Assembly: GCA_950295325.1 (NCBI GenBank)
Contig: OX485804.1
Location: forward strand, 70,098,033-70,162,032
Reading direction: 5' to 3'
Length of the DNA stretch: 64,000 bases
Origin: Polytrichum commune
Lineage: Eukaryota > Streptophyta > Polytrichopsida > Polytrichales > Polytrichaceae
Below are positions 52,816 through 64,000 of this stretch, piece by piece. The notes under the pieces are model-generated. The model was not told the DNA's origin. It saw only the letters and a program-made list of their open reading frames with translations, and searched no databases. Each line of letters begins with the position of its first letter. Position 1 is the stretch's first letter. The translations under genes were made by a program, and so were the position numbers.

Positions 52816-55044
52816 ATTATAGTGGTTAGCAATCCTAATTTTTGTGTTATGCAGGTCTTTGATGGTGTTGTGTTCAACCTCATTGTTTGTTCTTTTAGTT
52901 GTGTTGCTCAATATATGATTAATTTTGTGAGAAAAAATCAATGAGAATTGGTAAGAAAGTTGCTAAGCATTGCACACCTTTGTTAGTGATTTGTGGTATT
53001 GAATTGTAATGTTTTCTTTCTTGGCCACTTGTGTGGAAGTTGTAGAACCTTACTGAGATGTTTTGTAGTTTTTGTAGTTTACTATGTAGGTCATGTTGGG
53101 TGGAAGAAAATGTCAGGTATGAATGTTGGTGAACTTCATTATAGTTATTATTAATCCAAGAGGCCCCAGTTGAGGCAGAGATGGGTGAGGCATCACTATA
53201 AACGGAATTTCGTGAATTGTTTGTGAGGTCCTCCATTGCACTTACAAAATTGATCAATGTCATTAGAGGAATCCACCAACCTCTTTGAGGTCTGCGAATA
53301 GAACCAACAATGAAGGTTTATGAGATTATGCCAACTTCCCCATGTCGTTGTCTCATTGAACTATACATTTATATGGAATTTTGTATACAATGCCTTTAGT
53401 TTTTTTTCATGTGGTTGGTCTTCTTCATAAATGCGTATTTTATGTGTGGGAACTTTTCAAAAAAGGAACTGGTATCATGACTTGACTAATGATTTGCAAT
53501 AATTCCTACACTAAAATGGAAAACCTCTAATGGTTCCATGAAACTCTTAGGGGGTATTTCAAATCGGCTCTAACAAAGTGGATACATTCTTGTTAAGTAA
53601 CATGTAATCTCAATATCCACATGTGCCAACATCACATGGTTCTTGTGTTGTTACAGTGTTTTATTTATTTATTTTTAATGTTTGTCAAAAGGGGTTATTT
53701 AGGGGAGTCATTTAATATGCAACAATATTGGAAATTCAATCTACGTATGAAAGCTCACCTGATACTTGAGTTGCATTAGAAAGTCATAATATTGTTAAGC
53801 CCCCATCCAAGAGACCCCTTGATGGGACTTGTTCCCAATAATAATGGCCCACCCTCACCTAGTTAAGGTTGAATCTTGGAAATGCAACTCATTTACGCCA
53901 TTTTGAACCCTATACTCATGCCTATATTTATGTCTACACTCAAAAGGGTGTCCCCACCATCTTAACAATGTGTATGGTAGTGGGAATATATTTACACTTC
54001 GGACCAAGTTAAGAGTGGACATAGTGGCAATTTGTGCAACATTACCGTGATAGCAATGACAAGAGACAATTATCCCACGTTTGATGTTTTGACCCACATG
54101 AAAACCATCATAGCTTCTCACTTTCGGAGGAGACACAAGAAATTCATGGGATTGGCAAGGGAGTTAGCATCTTGGATGAGTTTTCATTTGCTTTTTCAAT
54201 CAAAAACTTATATATGCCGATGATAGATGAAACAACATCACAAAGCAAGGAGTTCCATTTTTCCAATAATTCCATAAAGTTGTAGCATGTGATTCTCGAA
54301 GAAGTTGCATACCTCACTGCAATTCTAAGTGAAAAGTGTCCACCATTTGCTTAACAATTCCCTACAACAATAATTGAATTGTAGATTTCAAAACATCGAC
54401 ATATGTTAGAACTACTCCTCCTTGGCTCAACATAATCCTAGACCCAAAGATGTCATGTTTCCCTCATGACAATACAACACTTCCTCACAACAATATGCCA
54501 AAATGCAAGGAACAACAATACGCACCTCCAAATATTATGAATGTTGCCAAGGCATCATGTTGTTGCTACTATTGTGTAATTGTATGTTCCTTCTAAAGGG
54601 TCAAATAGATTTGCAAAAGTAATATTGCACGCTTCTTTTTGGAAAAGCTCAATTTCCACATAATGCATGTATTTTATTCACATTTGCTTTAAGTACAAAT
54701 AAATAAAGGTTGAATTCCTCTTACAATTATAGGTGCAACTTTTGGTAATGTATACATATGATGGAGGGTTTTTTTGCAAATACATTTCTACCTTAAGATA
54801 CAAATCAAACCAATATCCATTACCAAGCCCGTGTCCCTCTAAGGTACAAAATATATTTGTACATACTTCCAAAAAGACACACAATAACATTTTTCCATCA
54901 TTCATTTCAATGTTAATCCTTAGCCAAGAAATGTGGTCATATGGACTTTCCCATACAAGTGGTCCGTGTTAGAGAACTAGGTATCCCAATTTTGCATAAA
55001 AATGCCATCAAAATTACAACATGTAACTTGCATGGTTACATAAT
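52816..55044. other. Intergenic DNA without recognisable genes
   Basis: AT-rich and stop-dense. No domain, RNA gene or element end that I can support. Confidence 0.6.
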
Positions 55045-55163
55045 GGTGGAGTTGGATGCAAAACAATTATTCCAAAGATTTTTGCCTTAGACATTAATTA
55101 TTTGATGGTGGAGTTGGATGCAAAACATTTACTCCAAAGATTTTCACCTAGACATTAATTATT
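55045..55163. repeat. 62-bp tandem duplication
   Basis: Two adjacent copies beginning GGTGGAGTTGGATGCAAAAC (55045 and 55107), continuing through TCCAAAGATTTT and GACATTAATTATT, and differing at only a few positions. Confidence 0.9.
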
Positions 55164-55730
55164 GCCAAAACATCATCATAAAGGAAGTTTGTATTAAAGT
55201 TCTTGGAAAAAAGAAACATGTTTGAATTCTTGAATTGAAACCACTCTCAATTTTGACAAATCTAAGTTAGTCACACATGGGAGGACTCGTTGGCTTGAAG
55301 ATTTTATATATTCCTCAATATGGGATAGTTTGACCAAAATTATACTTACAAGCTTTGATATATACTAATTTGTTAACTACCACATATGTATCTTTGACAA
55401 TACAGATTAGACACATGGAACACAACTTTCAATCTTTGCATTATCAAATAGGTTCCAAGCCCAACAATATTGTGGAATTGCTATAAGGACAAACCACGTG
55501 ACCATTGGAGAGAGTCAAAAGGTTCTCTCTCCTCCCATGAGCTTCTTCTTATTCCATAGGCACTACTTTTACTTCTATATCCAATCTAGTAAATGTCCTC
55601 TATTCATATTTGCATATGTAGTTATATATTTGCTATTGTTGTTCCACTTGTTAGCCACTATGAGTTTTATCATCTTCTTTCATTAGCTATCAGTGAAGAA
55701 AGAATATCCACTTCATGTCAATCTTGCTAA

Positions 55731-55754
55731 GGGAGGGGGGGGGGAGGGGAGGGG
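55731..55754 (+). repeat. G-quadruplex-capable tract
   Basis: G3-A-G10-A-G4-A-G4 on the plus strand: at least four G-runs separated by single A, a textbook intramolecular quadruplex pattern. No gene lies nearby. Confidence 0.85.
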
Positions 55755-58187
55755 ATTGGCAAGAAACATAGATCCTATGTGCGATAAAAATATAGGTTCC
55801 ATATATTAATTAAGGGTATAATTTGTAAAATACTCACATAGAATATAGGGTGCTTAAGGTGTGCAAAACATGATTATATGTAATCTAGCATTTGACATAA
55901 TACCATTCAAATTACATGAGGTGTATAAATACCATGGAAATAAGAGGCTAGACATGAAAAATCATATACCTTGCACTTCAATTATAGAGATTGAATGAAT
56001 AAATGATGATTTTTAATTTTTTGTGAAGAATTGAGCTCCGTGCGCCGCTTCCTAACTGTGTCTTTGATTGGATACATAGTAAAAAAACTTATTTTTGTAG
56101 GGTGTGTGGGAGCCTTGTAACTGTGATTTTTAGACACGTGTGGCTAGCCTTGAAGCATGACATCAAGGTCTCTAACTACACCATGCCTTTGAAACCCCCT
56201 AAAATGTGTTAATGAATACAATATATTTATTCTTCTCTCTCATGTTTATGACATGTACATGAAATTCATTGTTGTTATTAATATAATACTATGTTGTTGT
56301 GCACCAAGCTTGACTATGATTTCAAATCATAAACCTTGAACCCTAGAATTTGCTTGTTTTCCTTGTTTTGTACTTGTGCTTCTTGCGAGGCTTATAATTA
56401 ATCATACACTTTAAGGACTTTGGGGAATTGAGGATTTATTTATGTATAAGTGATATAAGGTACATTAAATTAATCAGTCAACAATTTATAATTACCCATA
56501 GGGTGCCAATAATTACAACAATTAATCATTATTTTGAAAATTAACATGCCTTATAATCCATCACAGTAGGTAAATAACCCCCAAAAAATTACTACATTTT
56601 CACACATATCTAAGTGGAAGTGCCCCCCCCCCCACAGTGTGCAATCTTATTATTTACTTCAACTTGCATCAAAATAACAAATTTCACATTGTTAGTACTT
56701 TAGGTTCATCTTAAGACATGGTAATGAGGTCTATGGTTGTGTTACACACAATGGTGAACAAGTTGAGCATAAATGTAACCATATGATATTTGACATTAGT
56801 GGACATGCTCCATAATATCTAATATGCTCATTAATATCTTCCTCTTGCATAAGTAAATCGTAAAACTATCATTTCCAATATTCCAATGTGCCATGCTAAA
56901 TGCCATATAGTAAAACTTTATTCACTTCAAAAGGCACTCATGTCAACAACCCACCTCAAGTTGACAATTAATGGACGTGACATTTCTAACCTTTGGGACA
57001 CCTAGTTTAGGCCCTTTGCAAATAGTATACAAGAAACTTAATACCATAATCAATGCAGTGCATTAAGGTAGATGAAATTTATTTTATTACTTTTTTGTGT
57101 TTATGACCTAATACTACCCAGATTTGCAAGCTTATACTATTCGGATTCACAAAAAATAATGGCCTTGAGTTTTGCATATAGGGTTTTGGGATTTCTGTTA
57201 TGCCCTTCAATGAATGTTGATATAGGAGTGTAGAGGTTTGTTTTTGTGAATACTACCCAAGACATGCTACAAAGGGTGGACATTGATACTGCACGATCTT
57301 ATAGATTAAATATGAAGAGGAACTTGTGATTTTTTTCACTGACACATCTTGTTTGTTATTGCTCTTTGTTGTCGGAGACAATCTCTCTATTTATTTTGTG
57401 GTAACCCTTACCAAGTTGGAATGTTATTTGACACTTTGGATGACATGAAAATTTCAACATTTCTTTCATTGATACCATTGATACAAAACATCTCATTTTT
57501 TGTGAAAGTGATTTGCAATTTGGCCATGTGAAATGCATGGGAGGCATAAGTTACTGGAGAACGTGAGAGATTGAATTCAAATAAGTCTAATTGTAAAGAC
57601 TTCAAAACATGACATCACTTGTGCATAAGGAATGAATCCAAATTCCATATTGCTTGAATGATACTTGGTGAGGTTCAGGGTTTAGGACACTACTAACATA
57701 GGTTGTCATGCAACTTGGAAGAGCGTTTGTACTAGCATTGTTATCTTCTAAAAAGGTGTATTACATAAAATTGTGTGCTTTAGAGGTACCATGGATTTTT
57801 AAAATTTTGTTTGTTAGAACTAAAAAGATATCATGAATATAATTTATTTAATTTGTGAACAACGAGTGCAACTCTCTTTAAAAGACAAAAGAGCTTATGA
57901 TATATATACACACACACACAATTTTTTTCATGTTGTTTACTTACACTTCAATTGCCATGCCCAAGTCTCATAAATGGAATTCGAATGTTGCAACATGGAT
58001 CTGTAACTATGCCTAAGATGCTTGATTTCTTTTATATGCACATGACAACCAAGTGACTAATTGAAGGATGTGCAAAGTCTATTAACAACCCTAAAGCAAC
58101 TAGAATTATAAGATAATTGGCAACCTAAGACACACAAACCTCAAAAAGTTTTCTTCATCACTCGAGAGTCTAATGCAACCTCAATGC

Positions 58188-58215
58188 ATAATAATAATAA
58201 TAATAATAATAATAA
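58188..58215. repeat. AAT trinucleotide microsatellite
   Basis: About nine ATA/AAT units in a row. Confidence 0.95.
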
Positions 58216-58973
58216 CGAACCAAGTCTATTGTAACTACCCAACTTGCTAAGTAAAGCAGCTTGTGTATTCCACCTATTTGTAGGGTGTGAACCAATATCC
58301 CCATATCATTGGCACAACTAAGTTGGAGCCACCTACCCTCATCTCCCTCTTTGAAACAAATTATTCTAAGGAGTTCCCTTTAGTCATACACTACATCAAT
58401 GGTTTGTGTTGGAGGTACTAAACTCAAACAAAGAGTTGTTTGTGTCCCTAAACATGCAATGTATCCAAACAAGAAAACGGTAGAACCGTGAGGCTCTGTC
58501 CTTTATTATGAAAGACTATAATTGTAGTTGTCCACTTTGCTCATGCCAATTCATGGCTATTCACTATATCAAACCTTTCTTGGATCTTGTGCACCTTCTT
58601 CTCAAATACGGGTCAAGGATTGAAGCTACTCATTTATAACCTGAATTTTTAAAAATAAATAATGAAGAACTACCGAAATAACTATAGTTAACTAGATTTC
58701 TTTCAATGCATTTTAGGGAGCACATATATATATAAACTATAGTTAACATCCACATTACATAAAGTGGACCAGAAATAACAAGAACAAGTAACGTCCAAGT
58801 GTGAACACAAAGTGGTTAGGAAATTTGCTCTTGAAACAAAGAAGTTGATGGATAGTCTCTGTCCTACAGACAGAGCCAACAAATCAAAAGTGTTTTGTGT
58901 TTTTCTCAATGACCAAAGCCACGTCATGCCGTATTCATCCATCCAAGTGCACAATTGGCAGCTTAAGGAGAGA

Positions 58974-59050
58974 GGCCCACGTAGTGATTTTGAGTGAGTG
59001 ACATGGGTCAGGTAGAGAGGGAGGGAGGCAAGCGGAAGGGGTTTAGGGTT
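58974..59050. promoter_or_regulatory. Proximal promoter of the MINU-like gene: site II and telobox
   Basis: GGCCCA (58974-58979, a site II-type element) and TTTAGGGTT (59042-59050, reverse telobox) lie 190 and 115 bases before the ATG, in DNA that turns GC-rich. This pairing is common in plant promoters active in dividing cells. Activity is inferred. Confidence 0.45.
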
Positions 59051-59162
59051 GGCGGACGAAGCGAAGGAACGAGTTGTTAGGTACTTTTTTTTACATGGGG
59101 GCGACCTGCGTCGGAGGAGCCGAAGAACGCTAAGCGAGTAGGGGCACCGGGGAGGGGTGGCC

Positions 59163-62100
59163 ATGGGCGACGAGGATGCATCGCAAGCTGTGGAGAGCCT
59201 CACCTCGTCGCAGCTGCAGCACGTGAAGGCCTTGCTCTCCTCCCTCTCCTGCCTGTCACACAGCGTCCCCCTCCCGCCACCTCTCTTCCGCCTCCTCCAT
59301 TCCACTCCACCGCCCAAAGCTACCCACCCTGGTCCTGCTCCTCCTCTGCCCTTGCTGGACACAACACCACTACCTGCAGCACTGCATCATCTAGAACAGG
59401 CGGTGCCCAACAACTTCCTCCCACACGCACTGTCCGACACCGCTTTGTAAGTCTTCTTCGAATCGCCACTTACACCTCTTTCGTTTCTCACTTCGTGTAG
59501 GTAGATAGCACAAATTTAGAATTCTGGGCGTGCAAAAACAAACATTGTAAGTTAACGCTCATCATCGTGGCCCCTCGTGTGGTGCAGGAGTGATGGCAAA
59601 TCCCTCCACCATGTCAATTCTCTCCCACTCACGTGCCACCAAGAGCTCCCCCACGAGGCGCAGCTGCACCGGTCACACGATGATAGTCATGTGGCGGAGA
59701 CACCAATGCCCGCAATGGATGCACAGGGTGTCTCGGCCTATGTGCCCAACCACTTGCTTCAAGAGCTCCACGACGCAGTGTTTAACCAGAGGTTCAGGAG
59801 CTCAATGGAGCTTAGCAAGGAGCAGAGGCGGAGGACGGACAGGAAAGTAGCTTACCGCTCTCGGGAGATCCAAGAATTGGGAGAAATCGTAGAGGAGAAA
59901 GGGAGAGAGGATTATCTCATTGAGCAGTACTGTTTGGAGCTGCTAGGGTTGCAAACGAAGGTGAGGTCAGAGGTGGTTCAAGAACTGAGGCTTAAAGAGT
60001 TGTGTGTTGGCCCGGACTCGCGAATCTATGACTGGGGCCTCATGCGAATTCGGCGAAGTGGGACATCGTATTTGGGCTATGGCGAGGCTGGTGAGACATG
60101 AATCATATCTTCTTCATCTCAGCCTTTCTGTTCCTCTCTTTGACTGAGGGTTTGGTGGCTGTACTAACACCAGATGCGCAGGGGGTTGGCAGCCCCTCAT
60201 ACAATCATGGGGAACATCAAGATGAATTTCGTGGCACGAACTCTTTTACAATTACTTGCATCACTGCCACGGGTTCAGAGTGGGGGCAACTTAGCGTCAG
60301 CAGTTTGATCTATTTAGTCACTGTTTGTATGTTTCCTGCTCCAGGAGGGGCGGAAGAGAGTAGTAATTTCAGCCATTGTTTGCGCAACAAACAATTACTG
60401 ATGGTTTTTTATTTTTTTATTTTTTTAATCTAGTGATGAGAAGGTGATCTTGTGCACACTTTTGCTTATGTTTCCTTTGGGGTCTTCATTTGATTATTTG
60501 TGTGGGGTTTACCTAACATATTTCTTGTAGGTCTTTTAACTTCGTGATGATAATAATGGCTAGAGGGGTTCTTCCTTCTTCCTGGTTTAGTGGGGTGCCT
60601 TTATTGATCCATGTCCGTAGTGTAAGTGGTTCTAAGGGTTATAGTGGTGTGGTGATGGGTGTGTTTTCTGGTGGCATAGGTCATGGTGTTGCCCCGGAAG
60701 CTGATGAACGGCAGAGAAGAAAACGGGAAGCCGAGAGGCAGAGAAGGCTGGAGGAGGAGGAGAAGGCAAAGGAGAATACTCGTAAACGCAAGTTTTTCAA
60801 TGAGTTATTGAACTTAACAAGAGAGTGTCAATTGCAGAATCAAGCAGCCATCAAGCGAAGGAAACAACGAAACGATGGAGTTCAGGCCTGGCATGGAAAG
60901 CAGCGACAAAGAGCAACTCGAGCAGAGAAATTACGTTTCCAGGCTCTCAAGTCTGACGACCAAGAGGCCTACATGCGGATGGTGGAAGAGAGTAAGAATG
61001 AGCGCTTGACAATTCTCCTGTCCCGGACAGATGATCTTCTCCAAAGGTTAGGGGCTATGGTTCAGAAACAAAAGGATGCAGAACCTGAGGATGCCTTCAT
61101 TGCAAAGAAGGATAAGGTCCGGGCTCATCCGAGGGATGCAGCAAGTGATACATTAGCCTATGATAGTGTGGATGCTGATGGGGGCTATAAGAAACGGGAC
61201 TTGCTTGAGGGCCAGCGGCAGTACAATTCGGCAGTTCATTCTATCGAGGAGAAGGTAACAGTTCAACCTGCAATGCTGCAAGGTGGGACATTGCGAGAGT
61301 ACCAGCTGGAAGGACTCCAGTGGATGCTCTCTTTGTACAACAATAATTTGAATGGGATACTGGCAGATGAGATGGGGTTAGGGAAGACTATTCAGACTAT
61401 TGCATTGTTGGCATATCTACTTGAGAATAAGGGAGTAGCAGGTCCCCACATTATAATCGCCCCAAAGGCTGTGTTACCGAATTGGGCACATGAGTTGGCA
61501 ACCTGGGCACCCACTATAGTGACAGTTTTGTATGATGGGCGCGCGGAAGAGAGGAGGGTGCTGCGGGAAGAGAATGGGGGTGAGGGCAAGTTTAATGTGT
61601 TGGTAACACATTACGACCTGATTATGCGTGACAAGGCCTTCTTAAAAAAAATACGGTGGCATTACATGATTGTTGATGAAGGTGATATTCTCTTGTTCTC
61701 TGCTGATGTCTGTTCTGCTTTCTGATATTATTCTTTTCTTCTTACTCCTTAGTCACCCTCTGCTCGCTTATAGGAGTATTCAGGACTGTGTAATATGGTA
61801 TCATTCTATTCAAGGGATCACTTGACCAGATTATGTATCCCTTGCGAAAATCTAGGGCTGATTACAACACCCAAATTCTTCCCAAGTCGCGCCATTCATG
61901 CAAGCGTTGTTAGTCCCATCTGATACAAAAGCATCTATCTTCTGCTACTTTCAAGCCTCTTTTGTTGCTCACAAGTGTCTTATGGTGGATGAAGGTCACC
62001 GGCTGAAGAATCACGACTGTATGTTGTCCCGGACTCTGACTTCGGGATACCATATCCGCAGGAGGCTGCTCCTGACTGGAACACCAATTCAGAACAGCTT

Positions 62101-63865
62101 ACAAGAGCTTTGGTCTCTGCTTAATTTTCTTTTACCTGCAATCTTTAATTCCAGTGAGAACTTTGAGGACTGGTTCAATGCCCCCTTTACCGACCGCTCT
62201 GATATGTCCCTAACCGAGGAGGAGCAGTTGCTTGTAATTCGGCGGCTGCACCAAGTCATCCGTCCTTTCCTGCTGAGAAGGAAGAAGGCAGAGGTCGAGA
62301 AGTTTTTACCAGGCAAGACCCAAGTCATACTGAAGTGTGATTTATCGGCATGGCAGCGTCTTTATTACAAGCAGATTATGGAGTCAGGTCGGGTTGGGTT
62401 GGACATTGGCTCAGGAAAATCTCGGGGCTTGTTGAACACAGCCATGCAGTTACGCAAGTGCTGTAACCACCCTTACCTTTTCTTAGAGGGCCAAGACTAT
62501 GATCCCCGCAGCCGTGATGAACTAATTCGATCTTCTGGGAAGTTTGAACTCCTTGACCGCTTGCTACCCAAGTTACAAAAAACTGGCCACCGTGTGCTCC
62601 TCTTCTCTCAAATGACTCGGCTGATGGATATATTGGAAGATTACTTAGAGTGGCATGGGTTTAAGTTTCTGCGCTTGGATGGGACTACAAAAACCGAAGA
62701 GCGGGGGATTCTCTTGCGGGAGTTCAATGCCCCAGATTCTCCCTATTTCATGTTTTTACTTTCAACCCGGGCAGGTGGCTTGGGACTCAATCTTCAAACA
62801 GCAGATACTGTGATCCTCTTTGACAGTGACTGGAACCCTCAAATGGATCAGCAGGCTGAGGACCGTGCACACCGCATAGGGCAGAAGAAGGAGGTCCGTG
62901 TCTTTGTGTTGGTGAGTGTGGGATCAATTGAAGAAGAGATTCTTGAGCGGGCAAAATCAAAGATGGGGATAGATGCCAAGGTGATACAAGCTGGGCTTTT
63001 CAACACTACGTCCACTGCACAGGAGAGGAGAGAGATGCTAGAAGAGATCATGAAGAGAGGGTCAGATGCAATTGGAACTGATGTTCCAAGTGAGTGTGAG
63101 ATCAACCGGTTGTCAGCACGCGGGGATCATGAGTTTGTCATCTTTGAGGAAATGGATGAGCAGAGGCGACAGGAGGAGGGGTACAGATCCCGCCTTCTGG
63201 AAGAGCATGAGGTCCCAGAGTGGGTGTTCTTGAATGATCCCAAGGCACAAGGCGAAGAGGGCCTGCAAGCAACTCCCAGTCAGGTTACTGGGAAGCGGAT
63301 GCGGAAAGAGGTCATGTACACCGATGTGCTCAGTGACTCACAGTGGATGAAGGCTATTGAAGATGGAGAGGATGTCAGTGCTGCTGTCAAAGTCCAATTA
63401 ACAAAGAGAGTCAAACGGAAAGAGCAGCAGCAGGCAGCCATTGAGCAAGAGGTTGCAGATATGCTTGAAGACGAGGAAGAAATTATTGATGACACTAACT
63501 TAGAGATGTTCGGAGAGGAGGATATCGAGCAGCCAGAGTCGCAGCTTTCTGAAGAACTTGAGGGAGACCTCCAGATCAAGAAATCTGAGCATCGGACCCG
63601 CATCGTAATCAAAAGACGGCAGGACATGGAAGTGATGCCAGGAGCTTTGCAAAATTCTTACAGTGAAGGTGGTGAGAGCCAGTTACGGATTGTTCTGAGG
63701 CCTGATAAGTCTGCAGCCAATTGGAAAGGGCTGCAACGAAAGAGATCAAAACATGGGACCCCAACTGTTGATCAGGACGAATATTCTTTCCTGGATGCAA
63801 AACAAAACATAGACCAAGAGAACGGCTCTGATGATGAGGATGACACATTCCTTGAGAGCATGTAG
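59163..63865 (+). CDS. MINU: SNF2-family chromatin-remodelling ATPase, MINU (CHR12/CHR23) class
   Basis: Four exons (59163-59446, 59588-60090, 60680-61681, 61995-63865) join in phase to give 1,219 residues. The family is a SWI/SNF-type nucleosome-remodelling ATPase acting in the nucleus; in Arabidopsis it is needed for meristem maintenance and growth arrest control. An HSA region (about residues 295-370, with [20 protein letters not shown]) binds actin-related proteins. The ATPase core has [20 protein letters not shown] (Walker A about 491-500), [10 protein letters not shown] (DEGH about 595-598, split by the last intron), [37 protein letters not shown] (about 850) and [20 protein letters not shown] (about 880). 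A SnAC segment follows (about 953-1005), then an acidic, charged tail. There is no QLQ domain and no bromodomain, which separates it from SYD and BRM. An upstream in-frame GTG is ignored in favour of the ATG at 59163. The start of the third exon is the least certain junction. Confidence 0.94.
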
Positions 63866-64000
63866 CCCAACCTCGCAATTATTTTGTTCATTTGGTGCGC
63901 CATAGCAACCTAGTTACCTGTTGAGGGCAAGAGTCCAGCTGTCCATGGCCTGGCGTGGGCCATCTGGACCATCCAGTGGGGCAATGGCTGGATGGAAGCC
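63866..64000. other. 3' flank of the MINU-like gene
   Basis: Probable 3' untranslated region cut by the window edge. No polyadenylation signal is evident in what is shown. Confidence 0.5.

Larger units (their letters stand above)
55164..58950. other. Intergenic DNA with simple repeats only
   Basis: No genes recognised. It contains the G-rich tract at 55731-55754, a C11 run at 56623-56633, a CA/TA run at 57901-57920 and an AAT microsatellite at 58188-58215. Confidence 0.6.

Noticed and set aside
58703-59362. 219-codon minus-strand frame over the MINU-like promoter
   Set aside because: It is antisense to the first MINU exon and its GC-rich leader; low-complexity start and no recognisable domain.
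61898-61994. Separate gene start just upstream of the last MINU exon
   Set aside because: The frame extends into the intron by chance; the DEGH box is completed only by splicing 61681 to 61995.

Overview
The window reads as nuclear DNA of a streptophyte, most likely a land plant or close relative. The evidence is intron-rich genes with GT-AG introns, TTTAGGG-type interstitial telomere repeats and AAACCCTA teloboxes in promoters. A plant MINU/CHR12-class SNF2 ATPase, a plant-like NOL6/Nrap gene, and fragments of plastid 16S rRNA and mitochondrial nad9 point the same way. Intergenic DNA is AT-rich, gene-poor and full of degraded mobile elements. A Crinkler/RHS-like gene and an RNase H plus restriction-like-endonuclease LINE would suit a non-flowering lineage, but I cannot name the species.

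Layout. 1-1290 (-): reverse-transcriptase part of a broken non-LTR retrotransposon that runs off the window. 1.3-10.5 kb: intergenic, with a plastid 16S scrap next to a mitochondrial nad9 scrap at 7.5-7.7 kb. 10574-11622: a 1.03-kb element with perfect 15-bp inverted ends and an 8-bp target duplication. 12578-21917 (+): 20-exon NOL6/Nrap gene (1,068 aa) behind teloboxes. 23836-25974 (-): P-loop NTPase plus restriction-fold nuclease of the Crinkler/RHS (CR) type, with possible N-terminal exons at 27.6-28.1 kb. 31439-32036: piggyBac-like TTAA-flanked MITE. 32872-35310: element with about 280-380-bp GC-rich inverted ends. 35794-41979 (-): 12-exon, 955-aa coiled-coil gene built partly from tandemly duplicated exons. 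47.9-49.76 kb (+): proteasome beta-5 pseudogene that keeps its intron layout. 49.96-52.8 kb (-): 3' part of a non-LTR element with RNase H, zinc knuckles and a C-terminal restriction-like endonuclease. 59163-63865 (+): 4-exon MINU-like chromatin remodeler (1,219 aa).

The intact genes are independent housekeeping loci (ribosome assembly, chromatin remodelling, a coiled-coil scaffold), not a cluster. The CR-like gene is the unusual one: an NTPase-nuclease of a class best known as secreted or selfish effectors, here carrying an apparent spliceosomal intron in a plant-type chromosome. All exon boundaries were read by eye from splice signals, reading-frame continuity and remembered family conservation. 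No alignment or database search was run.
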